Origin: a virus
Virus record (IMG/VR): IMGVR_UViG_3300028592_000080
Coordinates: 1-24,185 of that record
DNA: 24,185 nt
Reading direction: 5' to 3' (one strand)
Below the pieces are notes generated by a model. The model saw only the letters and a program-made list of their open reading frames with translations, had not been told where the DNA came from and did no database searches. A program made the position numbers and the translations under genes. Positions 5,821-13,300 of the stretch are shown here, in pieces; within the stretch, counting starts at the first letter, position 1, and every line of letters starts with the position of its first letter.

Positions 5821-7458
5821 ATGCGCCGTGCTGCCCTCGACGACCTCGCCAAGCCCTCCGGCGTGCTGGCCGAGTTCAAGGCCCTGAGCCTGCTGGTTCC
5901 CTACGCCCACAACGCGCGAACGCACACCCCGCGACAGGTCGACCAGATCAAGGCCCTGATGGTCGAGCACGGCTGGACGAACCCGGTGCTGGCCGATGAC
6001 GTGGGCATCATCGCCGGCCACGGTCGCGTGCTCGCTGCTGCTGCCCTCTACGCCGAAGGCCGGCGCATCAAGCTGCCCGGCGGCGACCTGCTGCCCGAGG
6101 GCACGGTGCCGGTCATCGACTGCACGGGTTGGACGGAGACGCAGCGCCGCGCCTACATCCTCGCGGACAACCAGAGCGCGCTCAACGCCGGCTGGGACAC
6201 GGCCACGCTCAAGTCCGAGCTGGGCATGCTGGAGGATGCCGGCTTCGAGCTGGAGCTGCTCGGGTTCGCGCCGCGTGAACTGCGCGACCTGCTCGCCGAC
6301 GATGACGAGGACTCGCCCGACCTCGACAGCGCACCGGCCACGCCGAAGCGGCCCGTCACGCGCCTGGGCGACGTGTGGGTGCTCGGCAGGCACCGGGTCA
6401 TGTGCGGCGACTCGACGGTGCCCGGCGACGTGGCCCTGCTGATGGCCGGCCAGACCGCGGGCCTCATGCACGCCGATCCGCCCTACGGCATGGGCAAGGA
6501 GGCCGACGGCGTGGTCAACGACAACCTGTACCGCGCCAAGCTCGACGCGTTTCAGCTCCGGTGGTGGCAAGCCTTCCGGCCGTGGCTGGCAAGCAACGCG
6601 AGCGCCTTCGTGTGGGGTAACGCGCCCGACCTGTGGCGCCTGTGGTACGTGGCCGGCCTCGGCGAGACCGAGCGGTTCGAACTGCGCAACGAGATCGTGT
6701 GGGACAAGAAGTCCATCGCCGGCATGGCCTCGCCCGACCTCACGCAGTTCCCCGAGGCGAGCGAGCGGTGCCTGTTCTTCCAGTTCGGTCAGCAGTTCAT
6801 CGGGAACGTGAACGTGGAGGACTTCCCCGAGGCGTGGGAGCCGCTGCGCGCCTACTTCGAGGCCGAGGCAAAGGCGGCGGGCATCGTGCCCGCGGACATC
6901 CAGCGCGTGTGCGGCTGCGGCATGTTCAGCCACTGGTTCACGCGTGCGCAGTACACCCTGATGCCGGAGCGCCACCACGCCACGCTCGCGGCTGCATACC
7001 CGGGCCGCTTCACTCGTCCGTGGGCCACGCTGAAGGCCGAGTGGGACCGCGTGAAGGGAAGCGCACGCGCCCGCCTCCACAACAAGGTCGAGGGCACCCG
7101 CAGCTACTTCGACAACGCGCACGACGTGATGCGCGACGTGTGGGAGTTCCCGCGCGTGAGCGGTGACGAGCGCCACGGCCACGCCACACCGAAGCCGGTG
7201 GCGATGATGCAGCGCGCGCTGCTGTCGGCCCTGCCGCTCGATGGCCTGTGCGTCGAGCCCTTCGGTGGCTCGGGCTCAACGCTCATCGCGGCCGAGTCGG
7301 TGGACCGTCGCTGCTACACCATGGAGCTGCAGCCCGAGTTCTGCGATGTCATCGTGCAACGCTGGCAGGCGCTCACGCTGCAGGAAGCCACGCTCGAAGC
7401 CAGCGGCTCGACCTTCGACAACATCGCGGCCGAGCGTCGCACCACGGTGCATGCCTGA
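5821..7458 (+). CDS. ParB-like nuclease domain fused to DNA N6/N4 methyltransferase
   Basis: 545 residues; ATG two bases after the previous stop. Residues about 19-125 form a ParB/Srx-type domain with the GIIAGHGRVLAA motif at 62-73. After a linker, VWVLGRHRVMCGDST leads into DPPYG at 219-223 (catalytic motif IV) and, much later, FGGSGST at 481-487 (S-adenosylmethionine-binding motif I). This order, catalytic before cofactor motif, is the beta class of amino-methyltransferases, acting on adenine N6 or cytosine N4. An unusually long stretch of about 250 residues separates the two, with CGCG at 364-367. Such fusions are common near phage terminase genes and probably methylate phage DNA against host restriction. 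No cognate restriction enzyme is present. Target site unknown. Confidence 0.85.
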   Translation: MRRAALDDLAKPSGVLAEFKALSLLVPYAHNARTHTPRQVDQIKALMVEHGWTNPVLADDVGIIAGHGRVLAAAALYAEGRRIKLPGGDLLPEGTVPVIDCTGWTETQRRAYILADNQSALNAGWDTATLKSELGMLEDAGFELELLGFAPRELRDLLADDDEDSPDLDSAPATPKRPVTRLGDVWVLGRHRVMCGDSTVPGDVALLMAGQTAGLMHADPPYGMGKEADGVVNDNLYRAKLDAFQLRWWQAFRPWLASNASAFVWGNAPDLWRLWYVAGLGETERFELRNEIVWDKKSIAGMASPDLTQFPEASERCLFFQFGQQFIGNVNVEDFPEAWEPLRAYFEAEAKAAGIVPADIQRVCGCGMFSHWFTRAQYTLMPERHHATLAAAYPGRFTRPWATLKAEWDRVKGSARARLHNKVEGTRSYFDNAHDVMRDVWEFPRVSGDERHGHATPKPVAMMQRALLSALPLDGLCVEPFGGSGSTLIAAESVDRRCYTMELQPEFCDVIVQRWQALTLQEATLEASGSTFDNIAAERRTTVHA

Positions 7459-7470
7459 CATGCCAAGCCC

Positions 7471-7782
7471 ATGCCCAACGATCCGTTCTACTACTCGGCC
7501 CCGTGGCGTGAGCTGCGGGCGAAAGCGCTGCGCAATGCAGGCGGTGTGTGCCAGTGGTGCCACCGCTCGGTGCGAAGGCCCGGCGCTGCCCGCGTCGACC
7601 ACATCCAGACCCGGAGGGACTTCCCCGCGCTGGCCCTGGTCCTCTCCAACCTGCGCGTCCTCTGCGTCGACTGCGACGGCAAGCGACACGCCGACAAGGG
7701 CGGGCGCGTGCACGACGGCGCCGACGCAAACGGATGGCCTTCTTCCCCAGGCCACCACTGGAATAAAAAATCGGGGGAATAA
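7471..7782 (+). CDS. HNH endonuclease, packaging-associated
   Basis: 103 residues. The HNH fold is clear: C27-x2-C30, D43-H44 (VDHI), N60, C65-x2-C68 and K71-x-H73, so both zinc-binding pairs and the catalytic His are intact. HNH proteins immediately upstream of terminase small subunits, as with HK97 gp74, work with the terminase and are needed for cos cleavage. The gene begins 12 bases after the methyltransferase and its stop lies in a G/C hairpin at 7773-7787. Confidence 0.85.
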   Translation: MPNDPFYYSAPWRELRAKALRNAGGVCQWCHRSVRRPGAARVDHIQTRRDFPALALVLSNLRVLCVDCDGKRHADKGGRVHDGADANGWPSSPGHHWNKKSGE

Positions 7783-7799
7783 CCCCCAGGGGGGGGAGG
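7773..7799 (+). other. G/C-tract hairpin at HNH stop, candidate cos or structure
   Basis: GGGGG, AATAA, CCCCC then A and eight G residues followed by AGG. The first two tracts form a 5-bp stem with a 5-base loop that contains the HNH stop codon; the second G tract can compete for the C tract. The 116 bases from here to the small terminase gene hold no gene. Cohesive-end sites often sit next to HNH and small-terminase genes, but no cut position can be read from sequence alone. Confidence 0.3.
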
Positions 7800-7898
7800 T
7801 CACTGCAGCAGGCTCGACTTTCCCGCCGGCCCCTGAAGGTCTACTCGCAGCGGCGCGAAATGCCGAACGTTTCGGTTTACTGTTGAACGGAGCGAACG

Positions 7899-8396
7899 AT
7901 GGCGACCACCGGCCGCAAGCCTAAGCCCCTCGCGCTGCACGTCATCGAGGGCAACCTCAAAAAGATGCCGAAGGAGCGCCGGGAGAAGCACGAAAACAGC
8001 CCGCAGCCGTCGCTCGGGTTGAGGGCGCCTCCTGCCAAGTTCAGCGCCGATCACCTCGCGGTCTGGTCCCGGTTGATCGAGGACTGCGCGCCTGGTCTGC
8101 TGGCGCGCTCGGACTACGACACGTTCGTCAACTACGTGAACCTCGTGGTGGCGCGCGACAAAGCGATGGCGCTCTACATCGAGACGGGGATGCAGGTACT
8201 CGTGAAGTCGAACGATTCGAACAACCGCATGCTGTCGAACCCGCTGATGCGGGAGCTTCGCCGGATCAACGACCAGATGCGCCCGCTGCTGGTCGAACTC
8301 GGCCTCACGCCGATGTCGCGCTCGCGCATCACCGTGCAGAAGCCCGTCGAGGAGGGGGACGAGCTTGACCGCTTCCTCAACCCTTCGTCGCGCTGA
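7899..8396 (+). CDS. terS: terminase small subunit, P27 family
   Basis: 165 residues with GGAG upstream of the ATG. The opening GRKPKPLALHVIEGNLKK and the following PPAKFSADHLAVWSRL are typical of P27-type small terminases, and the end LRRINDQMRPLLVELGLTPMSRSR is the usual C-terminal helix and signature. The subunit recognises phage DNA and regulates the large subunit. Context with HNH upstream and an overlapping large terminase downstream is canonical. Confidence 0.88.
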   Translation: MATTGRKPKPLALHVIEGNLKKMPKERREKHENSPQPSLGLRAPPAKFSADHLAVWSRLIEDCAPGLLARSDYDTFVNYVNLVVARDKAMALYIETGMQVLVKSNDSNNRMLSNPLMRELRRINDQMRPLLVELGLTPMSRSRITVQKPVEEGDELDRFLNPSSR

Positions 8397-10119
8397 AGCC
8401 GCGAAGGCGACAGCACCGGCACCGAAGGCGCGCCGCTACCGCGACCCGACGAGCGTCTACGCGCAGCACGTCGTCTCCGGGAAGATCATGGCCGGGCCGC
8501 ATGTGCGCGCGTCCTGCAAGCGCCACCTCGACGACCGCGAGCACGCTGCGGCCCGCGGCTACGTGTTCGACGTGGGGCTCGCGCAGCGCGCGATGGATTT
8601 CTTCCCCGAGGTGCTGCGCCTGAACGCGGGCGAGTTCGAAGGCATGCCCTTCCACCTCTCACCGTGGGAGGTGTTCATCGTCGGCTCGCTGTTCGGCTGG
8701 CGCGCGGCCGACGGCTCGCGGCGCTTCCGGGTCTGCTACATCGAGACGGGCAAGGGCTCGGGCAAGTCGCCGCTTGCTGCCGGCATCGGCCTCCTGATGA
8801 TGGTGGCCGACGGCGAGGCGCGCAGCGAGGTGTACGCCGCCGCCTCGAAGAAGGATCAAGCCATGGTCCTGTTCCGTGACGCGGTGGCGATGGTGAAGCA
8901 GTCGCCCGCGCTGTCGAAGCGGGTGCGGCTGATCGGTGGCGTGCAGCCGTGGAATATGGTCTTCCGCGACTCGTTCTTCAAGCCTATCGCGGCCGACGAT
9001 AAGCAGAGCGGCCCGCGGCCCCACTGTGGGCTGATCGACGAGATGCACGAGCACAAGGACGACACCGTGGTCGAGATGATGCGCGCGGGCTTCAAGGGCC
9101 GGCGCTCGCCGCTCATGTTCATGATTACGAACGCGGGCGTGGACCGGCAGTCGGTGTGCTGGAGGTATCACGACCGCGCGATCAAAATCGCCGAGCGCAT
9201 GCTGGAGGACGACCGGTTCTTCTCCTACGTGTGCGCGCTGGACCGCGGCGAGGATCCGCTGCACGACGAGCGGTGCTGGCCGAAGACGAACCCTAACCTG
9301 GGCGTGTCCATCCGCGAGGACTACCTGCGAGATCAGGTACTGGAGGCGCGGCAGATGCCCGGCAAGGAGTCGGTCGTGCGCCGGCTGCACTTCTGCGAGT
9401 GGGTCGACGCCTCCTCGCCGTGGATCAGCGGCGATGCGTGGCGCGCGTGCGTGCGCAAGCCGGAGACGCCGTTCGTCACGCGGTTCGCGGGCGCGCGGGT
9501 CACGCTGGCGGTCGACCTGTCGACGACGACCGACCTCACGGCGCTCGCCATGGTCGTCGAGATTGACGGCCACCTGTTCGCCGCGGTGGAGTTCTTCACC
9601 CCGGGCGACACGATGCGTGCGCGCGGCGAGCGCGATGGCGTTGACTACATGCTGTGGGTCCGGCAGGGCCACATCCATGCCGTGCCCGGCTCGACGCTGG
9701 AGTACGGGCCGGTGGCCGCGCGCATCGCCGAGCTGGCCGAGGTGTTCGACGTGGCCGAGCTGGTGTTCGACCGCTACCGCATGTCGTACCTCAAGCGCGA
9801 GCTGGAGGACATCGGTGTGATGCTCTCGCTCACCGAACACCCGCAGACCTTCGTCAAGCCCCGCACCTCGGCGCTGTGGATGCCGCAGTCGATCAACGAG
9901 TTGGAGGGCGCCCTCATGCGGGGCGAGATTGAGATCGACGACAACCCGTGCCTCACATGGGCGGCGGCGAGCGCCGTGTGCGAGACGGACCTGCACCAGT
10001 CGCGGATCTTCTCTAAGCGCAAGGCGACCGGGCGGATCGACGGGCTCGTGGCGCTGACGATGGCGGTCGGCGCTCGGCGCGCGCCGACGCTGGTCAACGT
10101 AGGCTCGATGATCGCCTGA
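8365..10119 (+). CDS. terL: terminase large subunit, HK97/Terminase_1 type
   Basis: 584 residues from a TTG start at 8365, overlapping the small subunit by 32 bases, with GGAGGGGGA just upstream. The first ATG lies about 42 residues in and would delete the conserved DPTSVYAQHVVSGKI opening, so TTG is preferred. Walker A is GKGSGKS at 129-135 (deviant, as in large terminases) and Walker B is LIDE at 223-226. The RNase H-like nuclease half carries acidic residues at D384 (LAVDLS), D469 (LVFDRY) and D559 (RIDG). It pumps DNA into the prohead and cuts concatemers. No break or missing motif is seen. Confidence 0.93.
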   Translation: MTASSTLRRAEAAKATAPAPKARRYRDPTSVYAQHVVSGKIMAGPHVRASCKRHLDDREHAAARGYVFDVGLAQRAMDFFPEVLRLNAGEFEGMPFHLSPWEVFIVGSLFGWRAADGSRRFRVCYIETGKGSGKSPLAAGIGLLMMVADGEARSEVYAAASKKDQAMVLFRDAVAMVKQSPALSKRVRLIGGVQPWNMVFRDSFFKPIAADDKQSGPRPHCGLIDEMHEHKDDTVVEMMRAGFKGRRSPLMFMITNAGVDRQSVCWRYHDRAIKIAERMLEDDRFFSYVCALDRGEDPLHDERCWPKTNPNLGVSIREDYLRDQVLEARQMPGKESVVRRLHFCEWVDASSPWISGDAWRACVRKPETPFVTRFAGARVTLAVDLSTTTDLTALAMVVEIDGHLFAAVEFFTPGDTMRARGERDGVDYMLWVRQGHIHAVPGSTLEYGPVAARIAELAEVFDVAELVFDRYRMSYLKRELEDIGVMLSLTEHPQTFVKPRTSALWMPQSINELEGALMRGEIEIDDNPCLTWAAASAVCETDLHQSRIFSKRKATGRIDGLVALTMAVGARRAPTLVNVGSMIA

Positions 10120-10122
10120 GGC

Positions 10123-10150
10123 CGCGCTCGGGGTCTCGACGCCGAGCGCG
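10123..10150 (+). terminator. stem-loop after terL, terminator-like without U tract
   Basis: CGCGCTCGG at 10123-10131 pairs perfectly with CCGAGCGCG at 10142-10150 around a 10-base loop, four bases after the large terminase stop. No T run follows, so it is not a standard rho-independent terminator; it may protect the packaging transcript or slow polymerase. Confidence 0.4.
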
Positions 10151-10187
10151 AAAGGGCTTGACAAGCGCGCGCCCTTCGCCGTCGCGA

Positions 10188-10216
10188 TTGATTCCTTGCC
10201 GAACCCGGCCTACACT
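10188..10216 (+). promoter_or_regulatory. sigma70-like promoter for the head genes
   Basis: TTGATT (10188-10193), a 17-base spacer and TACACT (10211-10216) make a good sigma70-like promoter, predicted to start transcription near 10223. It lies in the 222-base space between the large terminase and the capsid gene and would give a leader of about 120 bases. A consensus TTGACA at 10158-10163 has no matching -10. Confidence 0.5.
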
Positions 10217-10341
10217 GCCGGCCATGACGAACCGCAGCCGACCGCCGCAAGGCGTGCGCAGGTCCGTTCCACCTCTGCAACCCGAGCGACGGTTCACCGG
10301 CTCGGCACCACAGCGACAAGCCCCAGGGCTTCCGCTGAAGG

Positions 10342-12453
10342 ATGCCGACCGTGGCCGGACTTGACGCCCCTGACCTGATCCGCGTTGAGAAGCGCGGCGG
10401 GCTTCCCGTCCCCTCGACGGGCGCGCAGGGTGGTGCCACCACCTCCAGCGACCTCATCCGTTTCCGCATCAGCTCCGAGGCCGTCGACTACTACGGCGAT
10501 GTCGTGGTGCAGGCCGGGCTGGAGTTCCCGCCGAAGGTGCCGGCCGTGGCCGACCATGTGAAGCAGCTCGACGCCGCCGTCGGCGAGTGGGTCAACATCG
10601 AGCGCGGCATCGGCGAGACCTTCGCCTCTCTGCGCCTGCTGCCCCCGGGCGCCTCGCGCATGGCCGACCTCGTGCGCGCGCTCCACGCCGGCGGGTTCCC
10701 GATCGCCTCCTCGGTGAACTTCGACATCGCGCCGAAGGACATCGAGCCGATCACCCGCACGGGCCCGGACGGCAAGCCGCAGCGCGGCAACCGCTACCGC
10801 AAAGGCAAGGTCACCGAGGTGACCCTCACACAGTTCCCCGCGAATCCTCAAGCGGTCGCCGTCGCGCGCTCGCTCGGGTTCAACGACGCCGAGGTGGCCG
10901 CGCTGTCGCGCCCCGTGCCCCCGCCGGCATCCATCGCCCGCACCACCACGGCTGTCGCCGGTGCGAATGCTCGGACCACCACCATGACACTCGCTGAAAT
11001 GATCGCCGCCGCCCAGGCGGCACACGAGGCCGCGCTCGCCACCCAGGCCACGGCCATCACCGCGCTCGAATCCGACGCCGGGGACACGAACCTCCAGGCC
11101 GTCCAGCGCGCCACCGCCGAGGCCGACTCGCTGTTCGCGCGCCTCACCACGCTGCGCGCTGCGGAAACCGCCGCCACGCGCCGCGCCGCCGCTGCGCCGG
11201 CCGCCGCCGCCGCGCCCGCTGCCCAGGCCGCCGTCTCGCGCGCCGTCGCCACCGTCGCCGCGCCGGCCGTCATCGCCCGTCGTGGCGAGGCCGAGCAGCG
11301 GCCTGCCGGCACGCTGCTCGCGCAAATGACCCTCGCCACCCACATCGCGCGTTCGCGCGGCTGCGGCGTGGACCAAGTCGCCTCCGAGCTGTTCGCGCAG
11401 GAGCGCGAGGTGATCGCCGTCGCGCGCTCGCTGGTCGGCTCGGCCGACACCACGACCGTCGGGTGGGCCGCGGAGCTGGTGCGCAGCGAGGCGAAGGCCC
11501 TGCTGGACGCCGCCGCGGGACCGAACTCGATCTGGCCGACGCTGGCCCGCCAGGGTCAGTCCATGACCTTCGGCGGTGCGCAGTCGATCCTCATCCCGCA
11601 GACCAACATCGGCGTGAGCACGGGCGCCACCGCGTGGGTCGGCGAGGCCGGCACCATCCCGGTGGTGAAGGGCGCCATCACCGGCAAGCGGCTCTGGAAG
11701 TACAAGCTCGCCGGCATCATCCCGATCACGAAGGAGCTGGAGCGCGCGAGCGACCCGGCCGCGGTCGCGGTCATGCGCGAGATGCTCCGGCAGTTCCTCT
11801 CGAACCTGCTGGACACCTCGATGCTCGACGCGAGTGCCGAGGTGGTGGGCGTGCGCCCGGCCGGCCTGCTGAACGGAGTGGTCGCCATCCCGGGCGCGGC
11901 CGGCGGCGGGTACAACGCGTTCCACGCCGACCTCGATGCGATCAACTCGGCGTTCACGGCCGCGGGCGTGGGCTCGAAGCCGGTGATTCTGGTCCCGCAG
12001 TCGAAGCTGTTCACCCTGCGCACGATGACGAACGCCCTCGGGCAGTTCATCTTCCCGAACGGTGACAGCGAAGCGCTCGGCTTCCAGATCGTCGGCTCGG
12101 AGTTCATCGCCGCGAACACGATGATCGGCGTGGCCGCGGAGAAGTTCGCCAGCGCCATCGACGGCTTCGACTACAGCACGAGCGATCAGGCCACCATCAC
12201 GATGGCGAACGCTGACGGCACGGCCCCGACCCAGGCCGGCGCCTCACCCCTGGGTGGCGCGCTCGGCACCGCGGGGCAGGTCGTCCCCGATGGCGGCATC
12301 CCGGTCGCTGGCGGCAATGGCGCCTCGATCGCAGGCTCGGTCGCCCTCTCGCTGTGGCAGACGTGGCAGACCGGCATCCGGCTGGTCGTGCCCGCCAGCT
12401 TCGGCATCACGCGTGCCGGCGCCGTCCAGCAGGTCACGGGCACGACGTGGTGA
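10342..12453 (+). CDS. prohead protease / scaffold / major capsid protein fusion, HK97 type
   Basis: 703 residues in one frame. About 1-185 is an HK97-type prohead protease: strands such as DLIRFRISSEAVDYYGD, H72 in ADHVKQLD (candidate catalytic His), S123/S124 in IASSVNFDI (candidate catalytic Ser) and TEVTLTQFPANPQA at the end. About 215-330 is Ala/Thr-rich and helical, as expected of a delta/scaffold region. About 335-703 is the major capsid protein, with MTFGGAQSILIPQ, AWVGEAGTIP and FKYKLAGIIPITKELE-like segments and VPASFGITRAGAVQQ at the end. HK97 uses two genes for this. An in-frame GTG at 10351 has GAAGGA eight bases upstream and may be the real start. An internal ATG at 10984 could give capsid alone, but lacks a clear ribosome-binding site. 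Confidence 0.88.
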   Translation: MPTVAGLDAPDLIRVEKRGGLPVPSTGAQGGATTSSDLIRFRISSEAVDYYGDVVVQAGLEFPPKVPAVADHVKQLDAAVGEWVNIERGIGETFASLRLLPPGASRMADLVRALHAGGFPIASSVNFDIAPKDIEPITRTGPDGKPQRGNRYRKGKVTEVTLTQFPANPQAVAVARSLGFNDAEVAALSRPVPPPASIARTTTAVAGANARTTTMTLAEMIAAAQAAHEAALATQATAITALESDAGDTNLQAVQRATAEADSLFARLTTLRAAETAATRRAAAAPAAAAAPAAQAAVSRAVATVAAPAVIARRGEAEQRPAGTLLAQMTLATHIARSRGCGVDQVASELFAQEREVIAVARSLVGSADTTTVGWAAELVRSEAKALLDAAAGPNSIWPTLARQGQSMTFGGAQSILIPQTNIGVSTGATAWVGEAGTIPVVKGAITGKRLWKYKLAGIIPITKELERASDPAAVAVMREMLRQFLSNLLDTSMLDASAEVVGVRPAGLLNGVVAIPGAAGGGYNAFHADLDAINSAFTAAGVGSKPVILVPQSKLFTLRTMTNALGQFIFPNGDSEALGFQIVGSEFIAANTMIGVAAEKFASAIDGFDYSTSDQATITMANADGTAPTQAGASPLGGALGTAGQVVPDGGIPVAGGNGASIAGSVALSLWQTWQTGIRLVVPASFGITRAGAVQQVTGTTW

Positions 12454-12458
12454 GCGCG

Positions 12459-12608
12459 ATGGCCCTGCTCACCTTCGTTCTGGTGCTGCTCGGCTTCCTC
12501 CTGCTGGTGGTGGCCTCGCTCGGCATCACGAACAGCCGCGTGCAGCTCCTGCCGCTGGCCCTGGCGCTGGTGGTGCTCGCGCACCTCTTGCGCCTGTGGC
12601 CCCCTTGA
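12459..12608 (+). CDS. tiny two-helix membrane protein, holin-like by shape
   Basis: 49 residues from the ATG at 12459; a GTG at 12450 overlapping the capsid stop would give 52. Two hydrophobic helices are visible (about 2-21 and 28-45) with a short loop SLGITNSRVQ, so it is a hairpin membrane protein. It lies directly behind the capsid gene and just before a strong terminator. No family recognised. A small holin or a membrane anchor for proheads are both possible; its separation from the endolysin argues somewhat against holin. Confidence 0.5.
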   Translation: MALLTFVLVLLGFLLLVVASLGITNSRVQLLPLALALVVLAHLLRLWPP

Positions 12609-12643
12609 TCCCTCCCCGTTGCCTGAGCCGCAACGCTTCTCCT

Positions 12644-12673
12644 GCCCCGGTCTCCCCAGGCCGGGGCCTTTTT
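12644..12673 (+). terminator. rho-independent terminator after capsid gene
   Basis: GCCCCGG (12644-12650) pairs with CCGGGGC (12661-12667) around a 10-base loop, followed by a run of five T residues (12669-12673). It would end or reduce the capsid transcript before the portal genes, favouring high capsid expression. Confidence 0.8.
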
Positions 12674-12675
12674 CA

Positions 12676-12697
12676 AAGGCGCCACCCCCGGCGCCTT
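12676..12697 (+). other. second stem-loop before next gene
   Basis: AAGGCGCC (12676-12683), loop ACCCCC, GGCGCCTT (12690-12697): a perfect 8-bp stem only two bases after the terminator T run. It ends 15 bases before the next ATG. It could stabilise the 5' end of processed downstream mRNA or act as a backup terminator; only TTC follows. Confidence 0.4.
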
Positions 12698-12712
12698 CGC
12701 AAAGGGGCCGAC

Positions 12713-13018
12713 ATGGGACGAGCACTGCTGATGACCGATCCGGTGGTGTCCACCGCGTACCACACGCCCGTCGGCGAGTGGCGCTTCGTCGCTGACGACG
12801 CCGAGGCGGACTGGTTGGTCGAGAACCACCACGCCTACGAGATGAACGATCCCCGCCTGCCCGGCGCGTTCTTCGTGCACCCGGACGCGCCGCTGCCCTT
12901 CGAGCCGTACGTCGCGGCGCCGCCCCCGTCGCCTGCACCGTCGCCCGAACCGGCCCCGTCGCCTGAGCCCGCGCCCGCGCCTGAGCCCGCGCCCGCCCCG
13001 GCCCCTGAGGGGACGTGA
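12713..13018 (+). CDS. hypothetical protein with Pro/Ala/Glu repeat tail
   Basis: 101 residues. Residues 1-65 form a small polar domain (WRFVADDAEADWLVENHHAY; PGAFFVHPDAPLPFEPY). From about 68 the protein is nearly all Pro, Ala, Ser and Glu with PAPSPEP-type repeats; the DNA contains a perfect 18-base tandem direct repeat at 12961-12978 and 12979-12996. Such tails are usually extended, flexible spacers. The second Met (residue 7) is an alternative start. Position between capsid and portal suggests a virion or head-assembly protein; no family recognised. Confidence 0.5.
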   Translation: MGRALLMTDPVVSTAYHTPVGEWRFVADDAEADWLVENHHAYEMNDPRLPGAFFVHPDAPLPFEPYVAAPPPSPAPSPEPAPSPEPAPAPEPAPAPAPEGT

Positions 13019-13299
13019 TGGGCACCGTTCTGCTGTACGCCTTCGAGCCCGTCGAGGAGCTGGAAGGCCGCGCCGGGGTCGCCGTCGTCGAGGAGGTGCT
13101 CGCCAAGCGGCTGATCGAGGAGCACCGCGCCGAGCGGATCGAGGATCATGCGACGTGCTCGATGCGCTACGTGCGCGGGAGCCCGGAGCACCTGCGGGCC
13201 GCGAACGAACTGCGCGAGGCGCGCGACACGCGCGGCCTGGTCGAAGTGCGCGGCGTCACGCGGCGCAAGGCGCAGCGCGCCTCCCTGCTGGAGTCCTGA
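13018..13299 (+). CDS. hypothetical small head-region protein
   Basis: 93 residues starting at the ATG at 13018, overlapping the preceding TGA by one base (TGATG). A GTG three bases earlier is also possible. The protein is charged and mostly helical (VVEEVLAKRLIEEHRAERIED, then RAANELREARDTRGLVEVRG). No recognised domain. It is coupled to the proline-rich protein upstream and lies two bases before the portal gene, so a head role is likely by context only. Confidence 0.5.
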   Translation: MGTVLLYAFEPVEELEGRAGVAVVEEVLAKRLIEEHRAERIEDHATCSMRYVRGSPEHLRAANELREARDTRGLVEVRGVTRRKAQRASLLES

Positions 13300-13300
13300 C

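Noticed and set aside
5800-7182. 460-codon minus-strand open frame opposite the methyltransferase
   Set aside because: Shadow of the methyltransferase frame with no recognisable motif and no separate ribosome-binding site.
8659-10164. 501-codon minus-strand open frame opposite the large terminase
   Set aside because: Complementary to the intact Walker and nuclease motifs of the terminase; composition is biased to Arg, His, Leu and Val with no domain.
10224-10364. 46-codon frame beginning at the predicted transcription start before the capsid gene
   Set aside because: Third-position GC is visibly lower than in neighbouring genes, no motif is seen, and it overlaps the capsid gene start. A leaderless gene cannot be excluded but is not supported.
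10294-11925. 543-codon minus-strand open frame opposite the protease-capsid gene
   Set aside because: Low-complexity Gly/Arg/His-rich translation with no motif, complementary to a clearly recognised capsid fusion; a GC-content artefact.
12930-13010. Possible CRISPR-like or satellite repeat
   Set aside because: The short GCC-rich repeats are codons of a Pro/Ala/Glu-rich protein tail, with no spacers or regular long repeat.
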